Shown here piece by piece: positions 1-6,432 of a stretch of 15,464 bases of DNA (the stretch's first letter is position 1; the number at the start of each line of letters is the position of its first letter). The DNA is taken from positions 1 through 15,464 of the forward strand of contig DATFHX010000001.1 of the NCBI GenBank assembly GCA_035247945.1, given 5' to 3'. The translations under genes and the position numbers were made by a program. The notes beneath the pieces were generated by a model. It made no database searches, was not told the DNA's origin, and saw only the letters and a list, made by a program, of their open reading frames with translations. This DNA is from DATFHX01 sp035247945. GTDB lineage: Bacteria; Patescibacteriota; Saccharimonadia; Saccharimonadales; Saccharimonadaceae.

Positions 1-301
1 GGTATTTCTTTGCAGATTTTTCAAGCTTTTTAGAAATTGCATCTGCGAGATCTACATTATTAATCTGAGCAATCTGCATGGCATAAATAAGGACATCGGC
101 GAGTTCTTCGCCTACTGCTTCCGGACCTCCAACGGGCTCGTCGGTCCATTGGTAGTGCTCAAGAAGCTCGTTTGCTTCGAGGGCAAGCGAAATGGCGAGA
201 CCTCGAGGAGGGTTATGATGCCAATCCCTGGCTTCGAGGTGGCGCCAAACTTCTTGGTTGATCTCCTCAAGCGTGACATTTTGCTGTTTGGGTGCTGGCA
301 T
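1..301 (-). CDS. MazG-like nucleotide pyrophosphohydrolase (C-terminus cut by window edge)
   Basis: I read 100 codons starting MPAPKQQNVTLEEINQEVW; the frame is still open at base 1. The family is all-alpha and hydrolyses (d)NTPs to monophosphates with Mg2+. The metal-binding helices are visible as E42-x2-E45 (LEANELLEHYQW, residues 41-52) and E66-x2-D69 (GEELADVLIY, 64-73). Small MazG-like and dCTPase-like members are about 100-120 residues, so little should be missing. The ATG overlaps the xth stop (TAATG, bases 303-299), so translation is probably coupled to xth. This pairing suggests nucleotide-pool cleaning alongside base-damage repair. The exact nucleotide substrate cannot be told from sequence. 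Confidence 0.85.
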   Translation of the reverse strand, partial: MPAPKQQNVTLEEINQEVWRHLEARDWHHNPPRGLAISLALEANELLEHYQWTDEPVGGPEAVGEELADVLIYAMQIAQINNVDLADAISKKLEKSAKKY

Positions 302-1107
302 TAGAGCATTCTTTCCTCAATAGTGACACTTATTGGACAGTGATCAGATCCCATAACGTCTGGGTGGATTGTTGCGGCGGTAACTGCGGCTTTCATCTTA
401 GTGCTGGCGACGAAATAGTCGATGCGCCAGCCCACGTTTCGGGTGCGTGCGTTTGCCCAGTGTGTCCACCAGGTGTATTGCTCCGGCTTGTCGTTAAAGG
501 CACGGAGTGTGTCGAAGTAGCCCGCTTCAAGAATTTTATCGAAACCTTCTCGCTCCTCGATGGTGAATCCGTGTTTCCCTATGTTTGGCTTTGGGTTTGC
601 AAGGTCAATCTCTTTATGGGCAACGTTAAGGTCGCCGCAGAAAATGACTGGCTTTTTCTTCTCGAGCTCTTTGATGAACTCAAGAAACGCTGGATCCCAC
701 CGTTTATGGCGAAGTTCGAGGCGAGTTAGTTCCCGTTTACTGTTGGGAGTGTAAACGGTGGTAAGGTAGAATTTTTCAAATTCTAGGGTTGTGACACGTC
801 CTTCGTCGGCCGGATCTCCGTAGGCATCATTTCGAAGATCGTATTTATCGACGATTTCATCTGGAAGGCCGTAGATAACGCTCAGGGGTGTAGTCTTCGA
901 CCAGATGGCGGTTCCGGCGTATCCGCTTTTTTTGGCACTATTCCAAAACTTCTGGTATTCATCGTGATTGAGGTCTATCTGATGTTCCTGTGCCTTTGTC
1001 TCTTGAAGGCAGATAACGTCTGGATTCTCTTTTTGTATAAATGTTTCAAGCGCGCCTTTATTGGCGACTGCACGGATACCGTTGACATTCCAAGAATAGA
1101 TTTTCAT
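301..1107 (-). CDS. xth: Exodeoxyribonuclease III / AP endonuclease
   Basis: A 268-residue protein, the usual length for exonuclease III. It cleaves DNA 5' of abasic sites and removes 3' blocking groups in base excision repair. Family motifs are all present: N7 in SWNVNG, E36 in LQETK, D149 and N151 in GDLNVAH, D230 in GWRIDYF, and D255/H256 in SDHCP. The frame stays open upstream, but MKIYSWNVNG is the canonical N-terminus and a TGGTATACT promoter ends 7 nt before this ATG, so I place the start at base 1107. The mRNA would be leaderless. It is divergent from the 2H phosphoesterase gene and followed by the MazG-like gene with a 1-nt overlap. Confidence 0.95.
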   Translation of the reverse strand: MKIYSWNVNGIRAVANKGALETFIQKENPDVICLQETKAQEHQIDLNHDEYQKFWNSAKKSGYAGTAIWSKTTPLSVIYGLPDEIVDKYDLRNDAYGDPADEGRVTTLEFEKFYLTTVYTPNSKRELTRLELRHKRWDPAFLEFIKELEKKKPVIFCGDLNVAHKEIDLANPKPNIGKHGFTIEEREGFDKILEAGYFDTLRAFNDKPEQYTWWTHWANARTRNVGWRIDYFVASTKMKAAVTAATIHPDVMGSDHCPISVTIEERML

Positions 1108-1114
1108 TACTTCT

Positions 1115-1123
1115 AGTATACCA
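1115..1123 (-). promoter_or_regulatory. Extended -10 promoter of xth (leaderless)
   Basis: On the minus strand the sequence is TGGTATACT followed by 7 nt and the ATG. This puts the expected transcription start at or next to the start codon, leaving no room for a ribosome binding site. Confidence 0.7.
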
Positions 1124-1163
1124 TTTAATGCTTTAGGGGAGGCTGCCTGGGGTACTGTTAGTT

Positions 1164-1169
1164 TACAAT
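1164..1169 (+). promoter_or_regulatory. Candidate -10 box of the 2H phosphoesterase gene
   Basis: TACAAT lies 11 nt before the ATG at 1181. The leader would be only about 4-5 nt, and no Shine-Dalgarno sequence is visible between it and the start. It is about 40 nt from the divergent xth promoter. Confidence 0.45.
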
Positions 1170-1180
1170 AAGAGTGCACT

Positions 1181-1678
1181 ATGCAGCACTTTAGTCAAAA
1201 ATATACCATTCTCCAACTCCTTGAAACCATCCCTGATGGTATGGAATTTTCGGCGAATGAGTGGCCGCTTCATGTGACGATTGCGGATACGTTTGCCATT
1301 GATTGGGACGAGTCGCTTTTGGCCGAAAGGCTTACCGAAATGCTACATGTCCATCCTCCTGCCGAGTCCATTGTTGAAGGCGACGCATATTTCGGTGAAG
1401 ACGAGCAGGTTCATGTCATGCTTCTTAGAAAGACGCCTGATCTTCTGGCGCTCCACATGGATGTTATTAAGCTTCTTGAACAGGGTGGTTGGAAGCCGAA
1501 TAATCCTCAGTTTGCAAAAGACGGATTTCTTCCCCATTCAACAATCCGAGATCATGCTCGTCTCTATGAGGGTGACACCATTAGGTTCACTGCTTTGTCG
1601 CTTATCGATATGTTCCCCGACAAAGATCCGTATCGACGGAGAGTTGTAAAGACAATTCCCTTGAAGGGAAATAAATGA
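1181..1678 (+). CDS. 2H phosphoesterase superfamily protein (2'-5' RNA ligase-like)
   Basis: A 165-residue protein with the two HxT motifs that define the 2H superfamily: H31-V-T33 in PLHVTI and H119-S-T121 in LPHSTI, with the usual ~90-residue spacing. Family members act on 2',3'-cyclic or 2'-5' phosphodiester bonds in RNA or small nucleotides; ligase, cyclic phosphodiesterase and other activities are known, and the substrate cannot be chosen here. Its stop codon TGA is part of the Shine-Dalgarno sequence (TGAGGAAA) of the next gene, so the two are probably co-translated. Confidence 0.75.
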   Translation: MQHFSQKYTILQLLETIPDGMEFSANEWPLHVTIADTFAIDWDESLLAERLTEMLHVHPPAESIVEGDAYFGEDEQVHVMLLRKTPDLLALHMDVIKLLEQGGWKPNNPQFAKDGFLPHSTIRDHARLYEGDTIRFTALSLIDMFPDKDPYRRRVVKTIPLKGNK

Positions 1679-1685
1679 GGAAACT

Positions 1686-2225
1686 ATGAAACAAGTACAT
1701 CTCCTTACGGGAAATCCAGATAAGCTAAAAGCGGCAAATCTGATTTTTAATACATACAACATCGCAGTGCTCCCACTTGAACTGGATATTCCGGAGATCC
1801 AGGCTGCGACAAGCATGGAAGTTGCACGGCATATGGTGGAAGAAGCGTATAAGGTTACTGGGAAGTCTGTTATCCGTGAAGACCATAGCTTCTTTATTAA
1901 AGAGCTTGGCTTTCCTGGGCCGTTTATGGCGTATATAGATAAAGGTATAGATGTTGATCATCTATTGAGAATTCTCTCTACACTATCGAGTCGAGAGGCA
2001 TACTTTGAGCTGGGAGCGGCATACGCTGACGCGAATGGCATGGTCCATGAATTCTCGTATCAAGTTCCGATCGTCATGAGTGAAGAGGCTCGGGGAGATG
2101 AGCGGCTTCGATGGGAGCAGCTTATGATGTTCCCTGGCGAGACTAGGACATTCGCGGAATTTGATCCGGACGAGCGGACCGAGGTGTGGGCGAAGAACTT
2201 TGAGACTATTGCTCAAATTGTTTAA
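1686..2225 (+). CDS. Divergent Ham1/RdgB-like nucleoside triphosphate pyrophosphatase (copy 1)
   Basis: A 179-residue protein. The N-terminus has the phosphate-binding strand-loop TGNPDKLK (8-15), then PEIQA (36-40), EDHS (65-68) at the position of the family's acidic (E/D)DDSG motif, and GFPGPF (75-80). Ham1/ITPase enzymes hydrolyse non-canonical purine NTPs such as ITP and XTP to monophosphates. The C-terminal GYDP and SHR motifs of classical RdgB are not recognisable, so the substrate may differ. The start follows a GAGGAAA ribosome binding site 7 nt after the upstream stop. It is a relative of the protein at 12466-13041, sharing PEIQA, xDxS and GFPGP at the same residue numbers. Confidence 0.75.
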   Translation: MKQVHLLTGNPDKLKAANLIFNTYNIAVLPLELDIPEIQAATSMEVARHMVEEAYKVTGKSVIREDHSFFIKELGFPGPFMAYIDKGIDVDHLLRILSTLSSREAYFELGAAYADANGMVHEFSYQVPIVMSEEARGDERLRWEQLMMFPGETRTFAEFDPDERTEVWAKNFETIAQIV

Positions 2226-2322
2226 GGGCCTGAGTCCCATTAAGAAGAGAATCCCATGCTGTATCTGTTGCCGTCCTCAAGTTTAGGCTTATCTAATGGC
2301 TGTAAAGAATCTATAATCTTTA

Positions 2323-3045
2323 TTATTCGCAGCCTATTCCGTCATGATCTCTGTCGAGATGTGGTCCATACCCTGGCTGACCAGCGTATACTGGTGCGGC
2401 GCCAGCCGCTCGAGCTGCTGCACAGTTGCGGTAATAGACACTCGTAGACGGTTCTTCATTCTGCGCGGGAGGAGGGGTGGGTGCTGGAGCTGGCTTGGGA
2501 TCTGGAGCGCTCGGAGCGACATATGTGCCCACCTGAGTGACTTTCGCAATCGGTTCTTTTGTGACTTTTGTGTCTATTTGCCGACGGCTCGTTTCTTTTC
2601 CTTCTACATAGATAATTTCGTATGTCGTAGATCGTTCGCCGTTGACACCCTCGGTTTTGACGCGAGTCTGACCTTTAGGAAGCGTATTATCTTTTTCCTC
2701 ATTTGAGCTAAATGCAATTATTTCTGTCTTAGTCTCGGACTTTGTAATGGGCTTCTTTTCTTCCTCTTTCGCTTCTTGTGCTTTTTGAGAGGCAGCTTCT
2801 TTTGCGGCTCGCTCTGCTTTTACGTTCGCTGGCTCTGTTGCAGCTGCAATGCTACCAAGTATAAACGTTGCTGCGATGAAGCAGATGATCGAGACGAGGA
2901 GGATGCGCGGTCGGGATGCTGGTTTATCTGTACGTTTAATCTTTTGGAGAAGTGTTGGTTTAACAAGGAGAAGGATCGTGGCAATGGGGAGTCCTAGGTA
3001 TAGTAGAGCGATTAGTGCACTGCTGATATGATAGATTACTTCCAT
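2323..3045 (-). CDS. Membrane-anchored G5 and excalibur domain protein
   Basis: A 240-residue protein. Hydrophobic segments at about 7-28 and 47-69 anchor it; a charged Ala/Glu/Lys stretch (72-98) follows. Residues ~105-174 form a G5-type domain (LPKGQTRVKTEGVNGE, then TTYEIIYVEGKETSR and VTKEPIAKVTQVGT). A Pro-rich linker (178-199) leads to a C-terminal excalibur domain with paired cysteines C208 and C239 and the calcium-loop-like DRDHDGIGCE. G5 domains occur in cell-surface and wall-remodelling proteins and may bind sugars; excalibur is a small extracellular Ca-binding-like domain. A role at the cell surface is inferred. A Shine-Dalgarno sequence AAGGAGAG (3061-3054) precedes the ATG. It converges on the Ham1-like gene across 97 bases with no clear terminator. 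Confidence 0.85.
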   Translation of the reverse strand: MEVIYHISSALIALLYLGLPIATILLLVKPTLLQKIKRTDKPASRPRILLVSIICFIAATFILGSIAAATEPANVKAERAAKEAASQKAQEAKEEEKKPITKSETKTEIIAFSSNEEKDNTLPKGQTRVKTEGVNGERSTTYEIIYVEGKETSRRQIDTKVTKEPIAKVTQVGTYVAPSAPDPKPAPAPTPPPAQNEEPSTSVYYRNCAAARAAGAAPVYAGQPGYGPHLDRDHDGIGCE

Positions 3046-3058
3046 TTCTTAGACTCTC

Positions 3059-3088
3059 CTTAAGTTGGGCCTTAAGATGATTCTAACA
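3059..3088 (-). promoter_or_regulatory. Candidate promoter and CTTAAG repeat before the excalibur gene
   Basis: On the minus strand TGTTAGAAT (3088-3080) is an extended -10 box with a leader of about 28 nt carrying AAGGAGAG. Just downstream are two palindromic CTTAAG copies (3059-3064 and 3071-3076) separated by 6 nt, a layout that could bind a dimeric regulator. Both are pattern-based inferences. Confidence 0.4.
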
Positions 3089-3136
3089 GAAATCTTCGCT
3101 TGCTCGTAGTTCAAAATAAAAGTGATGAAAATGAGC

Positions 3137-3288
3137 TGGTATACCCCTTATTCTCTTTCCTGTTACTACTGTAGACAACTAAGGATAAATGTGATAAAAA
3201 CACTAGAGCACTCCCGCAGGATATTTCTGCGGTTGTGAGGTTCGGTTCGATCCACGTAAGGAATTCTATCCTAAGGAGGTGAAACTAC
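3137..3288 (+). promoter_or_regulatory. Possible long 5' leader of the SLOG-like operon
   Basis: TGGTATACC at 3137-3145 resembles the TGnTATACT boxes used elsewhere in the window and would give a leader of about 135 nt. The leader has a 6-bp hairpin CCGCAG/CTGCGG (3214-3219, 3227-3232). CCACGTA (3252-3258) can pair with TACGTGG (3286-3292), which includes the GTG start; the loop holds the ribosome binding site. The promoter assignment is weak because no good -35 box is seen. Confidence 0.35.
3272..3282 (+). promoter_or_regulatory. Perfect Shine-Dalgarno sequence for the SLOG-like operon
   Basis: TAAGGAGGTGA is a full complement of the 16S rRNA anti-Shine-Dalgarno end. GGAGG is 9 nt before the GTG at 3289, which decides this start. 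It is the strongest ribosome binding site in the window. Confidence 0.85.
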
Positions 3289-4125
3289 GTGGTTGGGATC
3301 AACTTGCCGGGTACTGCACTTCGCCAGGCGTCGCTGAGTGATCCGGGGCATAGTGCACTTTCACGTCGAGATCTTGTGCGGCTTGCTGCGTCGAAGCGTG
3401 AGTGTATCGTTCGCGTTACGGGCGGTGCTGCTCATATGGGCACCGAAGGCAAGAACGTCGGTCGCTTGCTTGCTAAGGCACTGGGAGGATCCAAAGCAGA
3501 TGCTGCGGTGATCGCTGGTGCGACAATGTCGATCGACCGACCTGTCCAGGGTGTGTGCTCGGAGTGCGATACGCACCGTGTCCACTGTCCGGCGCATGGG
3601 TACGGCTCTATTACTCCCAGACCGGGGGTTATGGACGTGCTCATGGAGCTTTCGCGCATGAAGGCGCCCGCTCGAACGATCGGCATCGTTCCGACAATCG
3701 GCGATCTGTCACTGTACGGTGGCTTTATCGTCGTGAGTAATGAAAGCGAGGGGACTTATACGGTCGTGGATGGGCGCTGTCCATTCTGTCTTCTACTTCA
3801 GTTCTCGACGGATAAGCCGGGGCTGACGTGGGACGATGAGTGGAAGGTGTCGCTCGACTACATGGAGCTTCTCCGAAATGAGGCGCAGTACGCATCGCTT
3901 CATATCGCCTATAACGGTGGTGCGGTGACGCGTAATGAATGTCTGCATGTTGCGACGCTTCCTCAGGGAGATAATCCGTGGAAGCTGCTTCTGGTTGAGG
4001 ACTCGGGCCGTACTGCGGCAGCGCTCTCGGCCGACCGGGAATTTCGTGCAAACCGTCCGCACGTCGTCTCGTGCAAGAAGCGCGAGCTTAGGACAGTGGT
4101 CCGTCAACTGGGCTTTGCGCCCTGA
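3289..4125 (+). CDS. Uncharacterised protein, possible TRPM-type SLOG (LSDAT) fold, first gene of pair
   Basis: A 278-residue soluble protein with no signal or membrane segment. I do not recognise a named family with certainty. Its motifs follow the order of the TRPM-type SLOG/LSDAT Rossmann-like fold: VTGGA (43-47), AGAT (76-79) where GGT is usual, GIVP (132-135), WDDEW (171-175), NGG with E207 (199-207), then VEDSGRTA (226-233). SLOG domains bind or process nucleotide-derived ligands. An insertion at 90-103 carries C90, C93, H96, H99, C100 and H103, and a CPFC pair lies at 154-157, so a metal site is possible. The GTG start follows a perfect ribosome binding site. It is 17 nt upstream of a protein with a similar motif order. 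The coding sequence looks GC-richer than nearby genes. The fold call is inference. Confidence 0.7.
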   Translation: MVGINLPGTALRQASLSDPGHSALSRRDLVRLAASKRECIVRVTGGAAHMGTEGKNVGRLLAKALGGSKADAAVIAGATMSIDRPVQGVCSECDTHRVHCPAHGYGSITPRPGVMDVLMELSRMKAPARTIGIVPTIGDLSLYGGFIVVSNESEGTYTVVDGRCPFCLLLQFSTDKPGLTWDDEWKVSLDYMELLRNEAQYASLHIAYNGGAVTRNECLHVATLPQGDNPWKLLLVEDSGRTAAALSADREFRANRPHVVSCKKRELRTVVRQLGFAP

Positions 4126-4142
4126 CATGGAAATGAGGAATC

Positions 4143-5057
4143 ATGTCCCTTCAGTACAACGCATTCTTCGCTCAGAGCAAGGCTCGGGATACTACGCTCG
4201 TTACGAGCACCGCGGGCCGTAACGTAGCGTTGGTCGTGAGTAACGTCGACGAGCAGATCCCCTACCCCGTTCTCCTTCGGGTGACGAAGGGGGTGGTCGG
4301 CGTCCTTAACGTCGCCGGGGCGGCTACTGTCCGAACGGAGGCGGAGCGACAAAGGCTGTTCACTACTGTCGTCGGCCTGTTTGGCGGCGATTCGAGGGTA
4401 CGTTTTCGGCTCAACCAGATCGCGATCGGGAGTGGCGGTACGCGCATCCTCGAACGCAAGAAGCCATTCATGACGGCGCTGGAGGCGCCGGGCATCGCGT
4501 TTGCAATCGCGCAGAAGAACCACCCGAACTGCCTGCCTCGTACGTGGGGGCACACGCCGCGCACGAACGAGACGCTCGGCTACGGTGGGTTGGAGTCCAG
4601 CTTTCTGCTTGGCGACAAGATGGACAAGGACACCATCCCCAACCCGCTGCTCCATGTTCTCTGGATTCTCCAGAAGGGAGCGAGCACGCCGGCGGACTGG
4701 AACGGTGATCTACCGAAGTTCATGGATCTTCTGCAGACCTTCGCCGGATCCGGTAACGGTCGGTCGGGGCTGCTGGTTCTCAGCGGGGGCGGCGTCACTG
4801 CTGAGGAGGTGCTGCTGGCGCTGAGTAACGGAATTCCCGTTCTCGGTGCGGTTGGCACCGGACGAGCGGCAGATGCGCTCGTACACCTGAAAAGCGGTGA
4901 GCTCAACAAGATCGAGGAGCCGGCCGTTCGAGCGCAGTACCAGGAGATCGCTCGCCGGAGGCTCAACCTGGACCTAGTTACGCTGTTCGACGCGAGCGAT
5001 CCCCGAGCGGGTCAACTGTGGCTTCAGGAGATGGGCTTCGGGTTGATCAGGAAGTAG
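4143..5057 (+). CDS. Uncharacterised protein, possible TRPM-type SLOG (LSDAT) fold, second gene of pair
   Basis: A 304-residue soluble protein. SLOG-like landmarks are clearer than in its partner: VLNVAGAA (54-61), GSGGT (96-100), APGIAF (115-120), SSFLLGD (152-158), then SGGGVTAEEVLLAL (214-227) and IPVLGAVGTGRAADAL (231-246). The last two match the family pattern of a glycine loop plus Glu, then a (S/T)GRxAD loop. An extra ~60 residues after this (250-304) are charged and helical-looking. The ATG follows GAGGAA (4135-4140), 17 nt after the first gene's stop, so the pair is an operon closed by a strong terminator. Possible roles are a hetero-oligomeric nucleotide-ligand enzyme or sensor; no neighbour indicates the substrate. 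The ORF is certain, the fold probable, the function unknown. Confidence 0.72.
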   Translation: MSLQYNAFFAQSKARDTTLVTSTAGRNVALVVSNVDEQIPYPVLLRVTKGVVGVLNVAGAATVRTEAERQRLFTTVVGLFGGDSRVRFRLNQIAIGSGGTRILERKKPFMTALEAPGIAFAIAQKNHPNCLPRTWGHTPRTNETLGYGGLESSFLLGDKMDKDTIPNPLLHVLWILQKGASTPADWNGDLPKFMDLLQTFAGSGNGRSGLLVLSGGGVTAEEVLLALSNGIPVLGAVGTGRAADALVHLKSGELNKIEEPAVRAQYQEIARRRLNLDLVTLFDASDPRAGQLWLQEMGFGLIRK

Positions 5058-5077
5058 ATGCGTGAGTGCTACGCATC

Positions 5078-5120
5078 GCCCACACCGAGAGAGTCATCTC
5101 TCTCGGTGTGGGCATTTTTA
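5078..5120 (+). terminator. Rho-independent terminator of the SLOG-like operon
   Basis: A perfect 16-bp stem: GCCCACACCGAGAGAG (5078-5093) pairs with 5098-5113 around the loop TCAT, followed by ATTTTTA. It starts 20 nt after the stop codon of the second gene. Confidence 0.95.
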
Positions 5121-5129
5121 ATTTGGGGC

Positions 5130-5162
5130 ATAAAAAAGAACTACCGCAGTTAGCGGTAGTTC
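5130..5162 (-). terminator. smpB terminator overlapping its own stop codon
   Basis: On the minus strand a perfect 10-bp stem (5162-5153 with 5147-5138) is followed by six T. The 5-nt loop TAACT contains the smpB stop codon TAA (5152-5150), so the ascending arm encodes the last SmpB residues. Confidence 0.9.
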
Positions 5163-5626
5163 TTTGCTGCGCGACTTGCCTCACGGTCTTGCTCGCGGCG
5201 TTTGAGCGTTTCGCGCTTGTCGTAGTTCTTCTTCCCTTTTCCAAGGGCGATAACGACCTTAATGAATTTCCCTGCGGTAAGAAGCTTCGTTGGCACGATA
5301 GTCATACCCGCTTGCTTTTTAGTGGCAAGCTGTTCGATTTGTTTACGACTTGCTAGGAGCTTGCGTGGACTTGTATCGATCGAGCGGGCGCTCGGCTGCC
5401 CTCGTTGTTGGAGTTTGAGACTAAAGCTTGCGTTATTGAGCCAGAGTTCGTTATTACGAACCGTGACGAAGGCACCTTTTAGCTGTATATGACCGTCCCT
5501 TGCGGCACGTGTTTCTGGACCAGTAAGAACAATGCCAGCGACAAGCTCATCGCCAAGTTCGTAGTCAAAGCGAGCCCGTCGGTTGAGGACGGTCTTAGGA
5601 GGTGGGGTGACTTTCTTTTTGCCCAT
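5150..5626 (-). CDS. smpB: SsrA-binding protein SmpB
   Basis: A 158-residue protein. SmpB binds tmRNA and delivers it to ribosomes stalled on mRNAs without a stop codon (trans-translation). Recognisable family segments are NRRARFDYEL near residues 15-24, GIVLTGPETRAARDG, NELWLNNASF, RKLLASRKQIEQL, and the C-terminal GKGKKNYDKRETLKRREQD tail, which becomes helical in the mRNA channel. The usual LTGxExKSLR reads LTGPETRAAR here. The start ATG (5626) is 12 nt after a TGTTATACT box, so the leader is very short and has no ribosome binding site. The tmRNA gene itself is not in this window. Confidence 0.96.
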   Translation of the reverse strand: MGKKKVTPPPKTVLNRRARFDYELGDELVAGIVLTGPETRAARDGHIQLKGAFVTVRNNELWLNNASFSLKLQQRGQPSARSIDTSPRKLLASRKQIEQLATKKQAGMTIVPTKLLTAGKFIKVVIALGKGKKNYDKRETLKRREQDREASRAAKNYR

Positions 5627-5638
5627 AATAGTAATTAC

Positions 5639-5647
5639 AGTATAACA
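5639..5647 (-). promoter_or_regulatory. Extended -10 promoter of smpB
   Basis: On the minus strand TGTTATACT (5647-5639) is followed by 12 nt and the ATG, giving an expected leader of about 5 nt. Confidence 0.65.
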
Positions 5648-5889
5648 GATGTAATGTACGGTCGTTTAAAGGATGTGACCGGATTGTTCCCTATTACTCT
5701 TTTTTGCAACACAGCCAAGACGAGAGAGAACCATTTCTATACCTATACGACACTGCAGCAGCAATAAACCGCACATTCGCCAACCAACACCCTCGAACCT
5801 TATTATGTGTTCCAAGGCAATGGTTGTGCACTCGTGGCCACACGGATATGTGGCCACGAGTTTGAATCAGAGAAGCTGCGGTGATCCCA
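5648..5889. other. Intergenic region with one strong hairpin and no gene seen
   Basis: This stretch lies between the smpB promoter and the 3' end of the orphan beta protein. Apart from the 13-bp hairpin at 5830-5861 I see no coding frame with a plausible start and no tRNA or tmRNA signature. Confidence 0.5.
5830..5861. terminator. 13-bp perfect hairpin after the orphan beta protein
   Basis: ACTCGTGGCCACA (5830-5842) pairs perfectly with 5849-5861 around CGGATA. It lies 28 nt past the stop of the minus-strand gene. On that strand no T-run follows, so it may stabilise the 3' end or stop RNA polymerase by another route; on the plus strand only a short TTT follows. Confidence 0.6.
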
Positions 5890-6246
5890 CTAGCTGAGGT
5901 TCAGGCCCTCGACCTTGGAGGGGTCGAGCTTGCTGCCGTTGGGCGGGAACAGCACCACGATCTCGCCGACGATGGGCGACTGGAGGCAGGTACGACCACC
6001 GCCGATGTCCGAGACGCTGTAGATGAGCAGGCTCGCTTCGTAGGTGAGGTTGGTGTCGTTCACCCAGCGACCCGGTCCCTCGCTCTTCGCCACCCACTTG
6101 AACGTGACCTTGAAGGTCGCGTCCTCTCCGGCACCTTCGACGGTGGCGGCCGCGATCTCTCCGCGGTAGAGGTAGTCCTCGCCTCGGTTCTGCACCTCAA
6201 GCTGTCCGCCTGCGTAGCGTGCGGCCGTTTCCGGTGTCAGCTCCAC
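5890..6246 (-). CDS. Orphan beta-rich protein of unknown function
   Basis: A 118-residue acidic protein I do not recognise. It starts MELTPETAARYAGGQLEV from a GTG codon. Its alternating hydrophobic pattern (FKVTFKWVAK, LTYEASLLIYSV, GEIVVLF) suggests mostly beta strands. There is no signal peptide or membrane segment and only one cysteine (C87). The GTG start is decided by the ribosome binding site AAGGAGAG (6258-6251) 4 nt upstream. Coding DNA is visibly GC-rich while the promoter region is AT-rich. It has its own promoter and a strong 3' hairpin, so it is a single-gene unit. It shares these traits with the SLOG-like pair and the zinc ribbon. Confidence 0.75.
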   Translation of the reverse strand: MELTPETAARYAGGQLEVQNRGEDYLYRGEIAAATVEGAGEDATFKVTFKWVAKSEGPGRWVNDTNLTYEASLLIYSVSDIGGGRTCLQSPIVGEIVVLFPPNGSKLDPSKVEGLNLS

Positions 6247-6284
6247 GGTTCTCTCCTTCTGATCAAATCGGATTTGACTTATGT

Positions 6285-6313
6285 AACATATAATATATCT
6301 TCACTACTGTCAA
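6285..6313 (-). promoter_or_regulatory. Promoter of the orphan beta protein
   Basis: On the minus strand a consensus -35 TTGACA (6313-6308) is followed by 17 nt and TATGTT (6290-6285). The leader of about 30 nt carries the AAGGAGAG ribosome binding site. It is one of the few promoters here with a consensus -35 box. Confidence 0.6.
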
Positions 6314-6417
6314 TATCCAGGAAGATGATCTATAAAATTGGTTTATGAAAGAAGCCGAGAATGTCGCTGGAGAGGGTTGCTATTTAATCGACAAGAAAGG
6401 TGCCTCATTGACTGGAA

Positions 6418-6426
6418 TGCTATACT
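6418..6426 (+). promoter_or_regulatory. Extended -10 promoter of pyrH (leaderless)
   Basis: TGCTATACT ends 6 nt before the ATG at 6433, so transcription should start at or just beside the start codon. No -35 box at normal spacing is evident. Confidence 0.7.
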
Positions 6427-6432
6427 GAGGGC

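Noticed and set aside
292..729. 145-codon plus-strand frame opposite xth
   Set aside because: It lies wholly within the conserved xth coding sequence on the other strand.
1108..1179. 24-residue N-terminal extension of the xth frame
   Set aside because: It would run through the TATACT promoter, and the family N-terminus begins at MKIYSWNVNG.
2304..2321. AAAGA...TCTTT hairpin between the convergent Ham1-like and excalibur genes
   Set aside because: Only 5 A/T-rich pairs with no proper T-run; too weak to call a terminator.
3241..3262. GGTTCGATCC resembling a tRNA T-arm
   Set aside because: The flanking bases do not form the 5-bp T stem and no acceptor, D or anticodon arm fits around it.
5750..5770. 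CAGCAGCAATAA resembling a tmRNA tag end near smpB
   Set aside because: No tmRNA-like acceptor ends or pseudoknots were seen nearby; a chance trinucleotide run.
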